From Microcaldota archaeon (GTDB lineage: Archaea > Micrarchaeota > Micrarchaeia > Micrarchaeales > CABMGC01): a stretch of DNA of 17,416 nt. The stretch is taken from positions 1 through 17,416 of the forward strand of contig DAHVAU010000020.1 in the NCBI GenBank assembly GCA_027314465.1, read 5' to 3'. Numbering within the stretch: the first letter of the stretch is position 1; every line of letters starts with the position of its first letter. The position numbers and the translations under genes are program-made. This document shows positions 6,110 to 12,706 of this stretch, piece by piece. The notes below the pieces were generated by a model, which searched no databases, was not told the DNA's origin, and saw nothing but the letters and a program-made list of their open reading frames with translations.

Positions 6110-7240
6110 TTGAAGGTGTTTCGCGTGCATGACATGACCTCGCTTGAGCTGGGCATTGCGCTCGCAGAGCTTAGGGGCAAGATCGAGGGCAGCTACCTAA
6201 AGAAGTTCTACGATCTGGGCAGCGGCGCGTTCAGATTCCTGTTCCATGGCAAGAGCGGCAATGTTATAGTGTACTGCAGGCTCGGCGCGACATTCAACGA
6301 GACATCGCTGGTCGAGGAGGCCGGTCAGGCCACTAACTTTGCCATAGCAATGCGCAGGAGGATCGAGGACTCGAAGGTCGTCTCGCTGTTACAGCACTCA
6401 TCAGACAGGATCACAGTCATAGAGGTGCAGGCAAAGGGCCAGGTGCACAGAATAGTCATAGAGATGTTCGCAAAGGGCAATTTAGTGCTGAGCGATTCTG
6501 AAGGAAGAATAGAGCTGTGCTACAAGATCGCCTCGTACAAGGACAGGGAAGTGAGGCCAAAGGAGATGTACGTGTTCCCTCCCTCGAACTCCGTAGGGCT
6601 TGATGCGCTCACCCCGGTGGCGATAAACAGAATCCTGGAAGATGTGGCAACGGGGGGAGGGAGGATGATAGCAGGGCTGTCAAAGCACCTGAACATAGGC
6701 CCGATATACCTAGAGGAGATAATAACCTCTGCGGGCCTGGATCCCAAGGCGCAACTGGAGGGCGGCGATGTGCAGGCGCTGGGCATTGCAGTTGACAGCT
6801 TCGCTAAGAGAGCGAGAACACCGCAGCCAGTAGTGTACACCGGGGCAGATGGCTCTGTACTTGACTATTCCGTTATTGCGCTGAAAAAGTATGAGGGGGC
6901 CAGTATCCTTCACTGTGAGAGCCTCAACGAGGCGCTTGACAGGGCAAATGCTGCCCAGAGGGCGAGGCCGGTACCGGAACCGTCTGCATCAAGGGAACTG
7001 GAGGAGCTCGGCGCCAGCATAGCAAAGCAGAGGCAGCTTGTCGATGAATTCAACAGGAACTCTGAGGCAGGCGCAGCATGCGGCAGGACGATATTCCAGA
7101 GGATGGGAGAGATAAACGCCCTGGTTTCCAGGATAAGGGAACTGAAGAAGCCGACGCTTGAGGAGCTCAGGGAGGAGTTCCCCCAGCTCAGCGTAACTGA
7201 GATAAACCTAAAGGACAGAAAGGTAACTGTCGATATATGA
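6110..7240 (+). CDS. Rqc2/NEMF-family protein lacking the NFACT-R domain
   Basis: 376 residues. The N-terminal NFACT-N domain (about 9-200) begins MTSLELGIALAELRGKIEG and contains the conserved Asp-Arg pair D99-R100 in HSSDRITVIEV, which in bacterial RqcH is needed for tRNA binding during ribosome quality control. A helical middle region is followed by a probable coiled coil (about 290-365) rich in Glu, Gln and Arg. The protein ends with VTEINLKDRKVTVDI, which in full-length homologues (roughly 550-700 residues) is the strand leading into NFACT-R. NFACT-R itself is absent; RNase Z starts 10 nt later. The start is uncertain: TTG 6110, GTG 6116, GTG 6125 (AGGTG element 6 nt upstream) or ATG 6134, where family homology begins. 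Full-length relatives bind the 60S/50S subunit and add C-terminal tails to stalled nascent chains. Confidence 0.8.
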   Translation: MKVFRVHDMTSLELGIALAELRGKIEGSYLKKFYDLGSGAFRFLFHGKSGNVIVYCRLGATFNETSLVEEAGQATNFAIAMRRRIEDSKVVSLLQHSSDRITVIEVQAKGQVHRIVIEMFAKGNLVLSDSEGRIELCYKIASYKDREVRPKEMYVFPPSNSVGLDALTPVAINRILEDVATGGGRMIAGLSKHLNIGPIYLEEIITSAGLDPKAQLEGGDVQALGIAVDSFAKRARTPQPVVYTGADGSVLDYSVIALKKYEGASILHCESLNEALDRANAAQRARPVPEPSASRELEELGASIAKQRQLVDEFNRNSEAGAACGRTIFQRMGEINALVSRIRELKKPTLEELREEFPQLSVTEINLKDRKVTVDI

Positions 7241-7250
7241 GATTGATGCA

Positions 7251-8144
7251 ATGGAGATACGAGTGACTATGCTTGGCACTGCGGGGTCGTCCCCGGCAAT
7301 GGGCAGGTCTCTGCCCGCAGTGGCCATAGCATACGAGGGCAGCGTTGTTCTGTTCGACTGCGGAGAGGGAGTGCAGATGCAGATGCTCAAGTACGGCACT
7401 AACTACTCCAGGATAAGCGCGATATTCATAACGCATGCGCACGGAGACCACATAATAGGGCTCGCTGGGCTTGTGAGGACGATAGCGATGAACAAGAGGA
7501 GCGAGCCGCTGCTCGTATTCGTGCCCAAGGGATACGAGGACGTCGCCAGGACGCTGATATCCTTCGACAGGGCGATGATAGGGTACAGAATAGAGGTCAG
7601 GGGAGTGGCGTCTGGGGAGGTGTACAAGGGCAGGGGATTTACTGTAAGCGCATTCAGGCTGGACCACACAATTCCCACGTACGGCTACGTGTTCAAGGAG
7701 GATGAGAGGAGAAACTTCATTGTGGACAAGTGCAAAAAGCTGGGGATAAAGGGCGAGCTGCATGGGCTGCTTGAGAGGAAGGGGAGCATACGCATAGGCA
7801 AGAGGCTCGTGAAGCTTTCAGAAGTTACAAGGGTCAGAGAGGGGAAGAAGGTGGTATACGCATCCGACAGCAGGCCATCAAGCGCCACAGTGGCAGCGGC
7901 AAAAAACGCTGACCTGCTGATACACGAATCGTCATATGCAGACGCGCAGATAGATCTTGCCAAGGAGAGGGGGCACTCCACTGCAGGCGAGGCCGCCGGC
8001 ATTGCCAAGCGCGCCAAGGCCAAGCATCTTGTGCTCACGCATATAAGCGCCAGATACAGCTCGCCGGCAACAATAGAGAACGACGCCAGGAAGGTGTTCA
8101 AGCACTCGGAGGTGGCGCAGGACGGAGAGATTATAATTGTTTAG
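7251..8144 (+). CDS. rnz: Ribonuclease Z (tRNA 3' endonuclease)
   Basis: 297 residues. Metallo-beta-lactamase-fold endonuclease that cuts the 3' trailer of pre-tRNAs at the discriminator base. The main zinc motif H62-A-H64-G-D66-H67 is intact; other expected ligands are H139 in LDHTIPTYGY, D206 in ASDSRPS (where many homologues have GDTRP), and H264 in LTHISARYSS. H242 in GHST also matches the family. The length is typical of short-form RNase Z. The two tRNA genes in the window lack encoded CCA, so this enzyme would be required for their maturation. It sits 10 nt after the Rqc2-like gene and 17 nt before tRNA-Val. Confidence 0.92.
   Translation: MEIRVTMLGTAGSSPAMGRSLPAVAIAYEGSVVLFDCGEGVQMQMLKYGTNYSRISAIFITHAHGDHIIGLAGLVRTIAMNKRSEPLLVFVPKGYEDVARTLISFDRAMIGYRIEVRGVASGEVYKGRGFTVSAFRLDHTIPTYGYVFKEDERRNFIVDKCKKLGIKGELHGLLERKGSIRIGKRLVKLSEVTRVREGKKVVYASDSRPSSATVAAAKNADLLIHESSYADAQIDLAKERGHSTAGEAAGIAKRAKAKHLVLTHISARYSSPATIENDARKVFKHSEVAQDGEIIIV
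8132..8137 (+). promoter_or_regulatory. Possible TATA box of tRNA-Val
   Basis: TATAAT lies 25-30 bp upstream of tRNA-Val, inside the last codons of the RNase Z gene. Read-through from the RNase Z operon is an alternative source of the tRNA. Confidence 0.35.
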
Positions 8145-8161
8145 CGCGGACTTATTCTCGC

Positions 8162-8232
8162 GGGGGCATAGTCTAGTGGTAGGACGGCAGATTGACATTC
8201 TGCAAGCAGGAGTTCAATTCTCCTTGCCCCCA
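8162..8232 (+). tRNA. tRNA-Val(GAC)
   Basis: A complete, uninterrupted cloverleaf. The acceptor stem is GGGGGCA (8162-8168) with TGCCCCC (8225-8231) and discriminator A at 8232. D arm GTC...GAC with the AGTGGTAGG loop. Anticodon stem GCAGA/TCTGC encloses TTGACAT, anticodon GAC. T stem AGGAG/CTCCT with loop TTCAATT. CCA is not encoded, so RNase Z and CCA-adding enzyme are needed. It lies 17 nt downstream of the RNase Z stop. Confidence 0.96.
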
Positions 8233-8263
8233 TGTGCGCCTTTGGCATGAACAGCCAGCCGAA

Positions 8264-8270
8264 TTTATAA
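8264..8270 (+). promoter_or_regulatory. TATA box of the cation exchanger gene
   Basis: TTTATAA is centred about 31 bp before ATG 8298, in the gap after tRNA-Val, implying a very short leader. Confidence 0.55.
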
Positions 8271-8297
8271 CATATCGCAGGCCAGTTATACCTGATT

Positions 8298-9251
8298 ATG
8301 CCCGATATGCTTGTCATACTGGCCGAGATAGCCGCGGCTATAGCCGGATTCTGGATCGCCGCAGAGCTCATAGCTACTGGCACAGAGCGCATGGAACCTG
8401 TGGTCGGGCAGGGCATGGCCGGTGGAGTAGTGCTCGGGCTTATGGGCGCGCTTCCTGAGACCATATTCGTGGTGGTGGCCACACTGGCCGGGTCGTATGA
8501 TATTGCAATAGGCTCTGCCATAGGAGGCAACATAATACTGTTCACGCTTGGGCTGGGGCTCATAGGCATAATATACGCAGTGAAATGGAAATCCCCGATG
8601 CGGATGAAGGGCGACTACATGGCAGACCTGTGGTTTCTTCTGGGATCCACTGCAGCGCTTGTGCTGCTCATGCTCTACGGCTCTCTGGACAAGCTGTCAG
8701 GCTTTCTGCTGCTGGCCATATACGCAGCATACCTGATTTACAGGTACACGCAGGCGCACAGGATGATGTCAAAAAACGTTGATACGCCTGGAGGCAGGAG
8801 GCTGCTGCTTGGCGCGCTTTGCTATATTGGCATAGGAATTGCGATTGTAACGCCGCTGTCGTATTTCTTCGTCGGCCTGATATCGTCGCTGTCGATGAAC
8901 ATCGGCATACCTGCGCTGTGGGTCGCGCTTGTTCTGTCCCCTCTTGCCGCAGACCTTGACGAGAACATCAGCGCCTACAGGATAATATCCAGGAGTAGAG
9001 GCGGGGGATCCACTGCGGTTGTGAGCTTCATAGGAAGCAAGATACAGAACAACACCATGCTGCTTGGCCTCATAGGCCTGCTTGCCGCGGGGTCTGTTGG
9101 GATTCTGGGCGTGCGCATCGAGCTTTCGGCAGTTGTGGTGGTGAACCTTATAGCAACAGTGCTCATAATGAGGGGAAGGCTTACGAGCAGGGATAGCGTG
9201 CTGCTTATAGCAGCATACGCAGCCACCGTAGCTGGCACCCTGCTGCTATAG
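8298..9251 (+). CDS. CaCA-family cation antiporter (Na+/Ca2+ or H+/Ca2+ exchanger-like)
   Basis: 317 residues, almost entirely hydrophobic with about ten predicted membrane segments and a short charged central loop (about 150-170). Two inverted alpha repeats can be seen. Alpha-1 reads LGLMGALPETIFVVVATLAG followed by AIGSAIGGNI and keeps the Pro-Glu pair of the ion-binding site. Alpha-2 reads LSPLAADLDENISAY followed by SFIGSKIQNN and has Asp/Glu in a changed order. This two-repeat design is that of the calcium/cation antiporter superfamily, which exports Ca2+ in exchange for Na+ or H+. Ion preference cannot be told. It has its own TATA box, so is probably transcribed alone. Confidence 0.82.
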   Translation: MPDMLVILAEIAAAIAGFWIAAELIATGTERMEPVVGQGMAGGVVLGLMGALPETIFVVVATLAGSYDIAIGSAIGGNIILFTLGLGLIGIIYAVKWKSPMRMKGDYMADLWFLLGSTAALVLLMLYGSLDKLSGFLLLAIYAAYLIYRYTQAHRMMSKNVDTPGGRRLLLGALCYIGIGIAIVTPLSYFFVGLISSLSMNIGIPALWVALVLSPLAADLDENISAYRIISRSRGGGSTAVVSFIGSKIQNNTMLLGLIGLLAAGSVGILGVRIELSAVVVVNLIATVLIMRGRLTSRDSVLLIAAYAATVAGTLLL

Positions 9252-9263
9252 CACCTGAGCGCA

Positions 9264-9953
9264 TTACATGTTGTCAAGTCGCGCCTTTATCTCTTCGGTT
9301 GTGAGCTTGGTGGACAGCAGGGGTATGTGCTCTATCTGCGCTATCTTTATTGCAAGCTTGTCCATGTTGTCGACGTTCTGTATCACCACTATGCGCGGCT
9401 TTATCGGCGCCACCCTTATTACGACCATTGGGGATCTGCCTGTGCTCACCTGGTCGAACACAAAAGCCCTCTCGTTGGTGGTGCCGAACAGCTTCGGGTA
9501 CTCGCTAGGCGATATCTCAAGTATCACCCTTATGCTGTCTATCAGCGTGTATCCGAATATCTTGATCGTATCGAGCTGGTTTGGATTCGATATTATCTTG
9601 GCGTCTATTATCCTGGCAAAGTCTGTGCCGGTTATTGGCGCGGCGAAATCGTGTATGCGGTAGAATGGATCCTTGTCCACGGGCTGGTTGTACTTCTCCA
9701 GATTCCTTATCACCTCCCCGCCTCTCTGGCCGTCTATATAGAACAGGGCGTTGACGAATCTCTTTATTATGCCCACGCCAGGGCTCGCCCTTCTGTTCCC
9801 CTCGTAGTCGCTTATGGTCGACGTTGATATCTTCAGGTACCTGGCCAGCTCTACCTGTGAGATGCCAAACAGCTCCCTCCACTTCTTCATGGTGCTGCCG
9901 GGGCTCTCCGACAGGGCTACCTCACCGGCTATCCTTTCCTGAAGCGTATCCAT
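9264..9953 (-). CDS. XRE-type helix-turn-helix transcriptional regulator
   Basis: 229 residues. A cro/C1-type HTH occupies about residues 20-62: MKKWRELFGISQVELARYL, then KISTSTISDYEGNRR. The segment GGEVIRNLEKY follows, and a C-terminal alpha/beta domain of about 130 residues (DFARIIDAKIIS through IEHIPLLSTKLTTEEIKARL) probably binds a ligand or mediates assembly. The architecture resembles a widespread archaeal regulator family (COG1709-like); its targets are not known to me. It starts 24 nt after the end of the two-TM protein gene and has its own TATA candidate inside that gene, so it can be transcribed alone or together with it. Confidence 0.82.
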   Translation of the reverse strand: MDTLQERIAGEVALSESPGSTMKKWRELFGISQVELARYLKISTSTISDYEGNRRASPGVGIIKRFVNALFYIDGQRGGEVIRNLEKYNQPVDKDPFYRIHDFAAPITGTDFARIIDAKIISNPNQLDTIKIFGYTLIDSIRVILEISPSEYPKLFGTTNERAFVFDQVSTGRSPMVVIRVAPIKPRIVVIQNVDNMDKLAIKIAQIEHIPLLSTKLTTEEIKARLDNM

Positions 9954-9974
9954 GGTGGACTATTGCAGCCAATC

Positions 9975-9982
9975 CTTTTAAG
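9975..9982 (-). promoter_or_regulatory. TATA box of the HTH regulator gene
   Basis: CTTAAAAG on the minus strand is centred about 26 bp before ATG 9953, suggesting a leaderless transcript. It overlaps the stop codon region of the upstream gene. Confidence 0.5.
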
Positions 9983-10718
9983 CCCTGTGCTTGCCCCTTC
10001 TGGCTGCGCTGGCGCGCTTTGTGCGCATGCGCCTTGGGCCTTGCCTTGCGGCGTAAATGCGATCGTAGGCGCGGTAGGCCTGCTCGCTCGTTTCAGTGGA
10101 TCCCTGCTGCGCCCCCCTCCCGAAGATCACCGAATACAACACGACTATTATTCCGCCTATGAAAAGCACAACTCCCCCCAGGCCGTATATCGCATTTGTG
10201 GTTATAGTGGAGGATATGCTGCTCTCGCTGCGCTCGTATATGGTATAGGATATGAGATCATTGGACTTTGCCGGATTCTGGAATACGTTGTAGTACGCGC
10301 CCTGGGGAAGGACCAGGGATGAATTGGACTGGTACTCCTGATACGACTGGGATGTCGGCCCCTGGTAGGGATACTCGCCTGCAGTGGAGTTGTGTATTAT
10401 GACTACCGCTCCGCCCCGCTCAAGCACGTTGGCTGCGGAGTATATCAAGGAATTTGAACTGATGTATGGGCTTGCCGCAATAAAACCGGCACTGGTTAAC
10501 AGGTAGTAGTCTATGGGCGTATCGTTGGAATAGTAGACTATCCCAAGAGCCGTGCCGTTAGACAGGTTTAGCTCCAGGTACTTCACTGAATTTGCAGGCA
10601 GAAGCATCTGCTGCACTGTGCCTGGGGCGAATCCGTTCTGTATGTTCACCGAGTTCAGGTATACCACTGCGATAGCAAAGAGTACCAGCAGGATGCCTAT
10701 CAGCGTCATGCGCTTCAT
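9978..10718 (-). CDS. Hypothetical two-TM membrane protein with basic cytoplasmic tail
   Basis: 246 residues; I do not recognise a family. An N-terminal membrane segment (about 5-22, LIGILLVLFAIAVVYL) is followed by a probable extracellular domain of about 150 residues with several N-x-S/T sequons and many Ser, Tyr and Asn. A second membrane segment (about 172-196, YGLGGVVLFIGGIIVVLYSV) leads into a short C-terminal tail of about 45 residues rich in Arg and Lys, which fits a cytoplasmic location. Both ends would then be inside. The tail could contact nucleic acid or acidic lipid head groups, but that is speculation. The gene precedes the HTH regulator on the same strand and is divergent from the KaiC-like gene, with which it shares a short control region. 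Confidence 0.72.
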   Translation of the reverse strand: MKRMTLIGILLVLFAIAVVYLNSVNIQNGFAPGTVQQMLLPANSVKYLELNLSNGTALGIVYYSNDTPIDYYLLTSAGFIAASPYISSNSLIYSAANVLERGGAVVIIHNSTAGEYPYQGPTSQSYQEYQSNSSLVLPQGAYYNVFQNPAKSNDLISYTIYERSESSISSTITTNAIYGLGGVVLFIGGIIVVLYSVIFGRGAQQGSTETSEQAYRAYDRIYAARQGPRRMRTKRASAARRGKHRA

Positions 10719-10763
10719 AATTCTGCACCGTTGTATTGCTGATTATTGATTCGGGTGACAAAG

Positions 10764-10772
10764 TTTATATAA
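10764..10772 (+). promoter_or_regulatory. TATA box of the KaiC-like gene
   Basis: TTTATATAA is centred about 25 bp before ATG 10793. Because TTATATAA is palindromic, it might also serve the divergent two-TM gene, whose ATG is about 50 bp away on the other strand. Confidence 0.65.
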
Positions 10773-10792
10773 GAAGGGCGTGGAAGCTATTC

Positions 10793-11560
10793 ATGGACAT
10801 GCCAAGGCCTGGCGGCGCTAACGGCAGCGCTGTGGAGCTCGTGCCTACCGGGATAAGCGGTCTTGATGCGATGCTTTATGGCGGCATACCGAAATACGAC
10901 CAGGTGATAGTGTCAGGAGGGCCTGGAGCCGGAAAGACCCTCATGGCATTAGAGTTCCTTTACAGGAATGCTAAGGCAGGGGAGACTGGTGTTTTCTTCA
11001 CTCTTGAGGAGGATCCCAAGAGCATAATAGGCAACTTCAAGAGCGCGTTCCCGTATTTCGACGATCTTGACAGGCTGATAGAGAACGGCAAGATCGTTAT
11101 AAGCGGTAGGGACGTAGCCGACGACATGATCAAGTCTGACAACGGAGTGGAGCTTCAGTTCGGGCACATTGTGAGCGAGCTTGAGGATATCATAACGACG
11201 GAGAAGGCCACGCGCGTTGTTGTGGACTCGGTATCTACGCTTGAACTGGTGGTCAGGGACCAGCCGTTCTACAGAAAGTCCATGTGGGCGCTGGTGGTGA
11301 ATCTGCGCAGGCTCGGAGTCACCTCGATACTGACCTCTGAGATAACCTCGCTTGACAGAAAGAGCCTGAATTTCAAGCCCGAGCACTTCATATTCGACGG
11401 CATAATATTTCTGTACCAGGGGGGAGATGAGGCCACGCGCAGGGTGCAGACGATGGAAGTGATAAAGATGCGCGGCCACAGGCACAGCTTCATAACTGCG
11501 CCCTACGACATAACCTCCAACGGCTTCAAGGTATTCTCTCCGGAGTCCATGACCACATGA
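10793..11560 (+). CDS. KaiC/RadA-superfamily ATPase (single RecA domain)
   Basis: 255 residues from ATG 10793. Opens with PTGISGLDAMLYGGIP (18-33), the usual KaiC-domain entry, then Walker A GGPGAGKT (42-49), FTLEEDPKSI with the catalytic-type Glu pair, and Walker B TRVVVDSVS. Single-domain archaeal KaiC-like proteins couple ATP hydrolysis to signalling, motility or unknown regulation; the exact role here is open. The frame continues upstream to a TTG at 10736, but the TATA box at 10764-10772 lies inside that extension, so ATG 10793 (or ATG 10799) is the likely start of a leaderless mRNA. The downstream Cys-rich gene has its own TATA immediately after this stop codon. Confidence 0.88.
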   Translation: MDMPRPGGANGSAVELVPTGISGLDAMLYGGIPKYDQVIVSGGPGAGKTLMALEFLYRNAKAGETGVFFTLEEDPKSIIGNFKSAFPYFDDLDRLIENGKIVISGRDVADDMIKSDNGVELQFGHIVSELEDIITTEKATRVVVDSVSTLELVVRDQPFYRKSMWALVVNLRRLGVTSILTSEITSLDRKSLNFKPEHFIFDGIIFLYQGGDEATRRVQTMEVIKMRGHRHSFITAPYDITSNGFKVFSPESMTT

Positions 11561-11568
11561 TTATATAA
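11561..11568 (+). promoter_or_regulatory. TATA box of the Cys-rich surface protein gene
   Basis: TTATATAA begins directly after the KaiC-like stop codon and is centred about 25 bp before the GTG at 11590, matching a leaderless start. Confidence 0.65.
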
Positions 11569-11589
11569 GTTTCAGGCGATAGGTTAGCT

Positions 11590-12702
11590 GTGGTCAAGTT
11601 GGCCGGAGCAGATCCTGTACAAAAGAACAAGCCCGCGGCCCAAGGCGACTCTGAAGGCCGTACAAAGATATACCTTGCAGTAGGCGTGCTTGTAGCGCTT
11701 GCAGCGCTCTCCGTGGTCATAGCCCCCAGGGGCAGCGGCATCTCCAGGTGCAATTCTGCGCTATTCCAGCAGAGCAGGGATACGTGCCTGCAGGCCATTG
11801 CGCTGAGCACAGGCAACAGCTCCATATGCGGGCAGATGACAGGATACTACGCCGACCAGTGCTACCAGGCGATAGCCCAGAATACCTCAAATGCCAACCT
11901 GTGCGCCAATATACGCTCTAGCGCGGCAGCAACATCGTGCTATACAGGGATAGCGAACGCGACGCGCGATATGCGCACCTGTCTTGAGATAGCCAACAGC
12001 ACAGGCGCAGACGCCTGCGTATACGCCATGGCAGTTGCGTATTCGAACTCAAGCGCATGCTCGCTGATGGAGCTGAATAACGTGTCCCTTGCCTGCCGCG
12101 CGTCGGTGCGCCTGGACTACGCGCTTATGCAGCGCAACCCCTCTATCTGCAGCGCCATAACATCGAACAACAACACCAACGTGACCTATTCCGCAGTGAG
12201 CCACTCGGATCTGGCCGCATATCCGGGAGTGAGCCTGAACATATCGCAGGCGCTGGAGTACTCGTCTTTCATAAATGCCACTGCGGGGGCCAGGGACATA
12301 TGCTATTTCGCGCTCGCATACCAGTCACAGGCGCCGTCAGACTGCAGCAGCATAAAACAGTCAAATCTGAGCACTGTGTGCACGAGGAGCATAAGCGCCA
12401 TAGCTAATTACTCTGCCGCGAGATCCTCCAACGCGACCGTAAACTTCACCGCCCTCATGAACCAGTGCAACGGGCAGTCGGACCAGCAGCAGTGCCAGTA
12501 CGGGGTGCTGTACATAGAGGCACTGCAGTATAGGAACGTAACGTACTGCAATGGCATAGGCGCGCCGTACTCATACCAGTGCTACTACGGAGTTGCGCAG
12601 GAGACCAACGATACATCATACTGCAGCTACATAGACAACGCTACGCTGAACAGCGCATGCGTAGGATCGGTCAGCGGCCTGTATGCGGTGAACCAGAGCT
12701 GA
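11590..12702 (+). CDS. Membrane-anchored Cys-repeat, sequon-rich surface protein
   Basis: 370 residues from GTG 11590; no family assigned. A short basic cytoplasmic segment (1-26) precedes one membrane segment (about 27-45, YLAVGVLVALAALSVVIA), then a 320-residue outside domain. It contains 20 cysteines in irregular tandem units of roughly 30 residues, with the pattern C-x(8 to 12)-C-[YLV]-x-x-[IA]-A followed by a Ser/Asn-rich turn and the next Cys. The even count suits disulfide pairing. I count about 18 N-x-S/T sequons, so dense N-glycosylation is likely. Similar Cys-repeat proteins are common in small-genome archaea as I recall, without known function. The N-in orientation follows from the positive residues before the membrane segment. 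The DHH gene starts 4 nt after its stop, so the two are probably co-transcribed. Confidence 0.78.
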   Translation: MVKLAGADPVQKNKPAAQGDSEGRTKIYLAVGVLVALAALSVVIAPRGSGISRCNSALFQQSRDTCLQAIALSTGNSSICGQMTGYYADQCYQAIAQNTSNANLCANIRSSAAATSCYTGIANATRDMRTCLEIANSTGADACVYAMAVAYSNSSACSLMELNNVSLACRASVRLDYALMQRNPSICSAITSNNNTNVTYSAVSHSDLAAYPGVSLNISQALEYSSFINATAGARDICYFALAYQSQAPSDCSSIKQSNLSTVCTRSISAIANYSAARSSNATVNFTALMNQCNGQSDQQQCQYGVLYIEALQYRNVTYCNGIGAPYSYQCYYGVAQETNDTSYCSYIDNATLNSACVGSVSGLYAVNQS

Positions 12703-12706
12703 TTGC

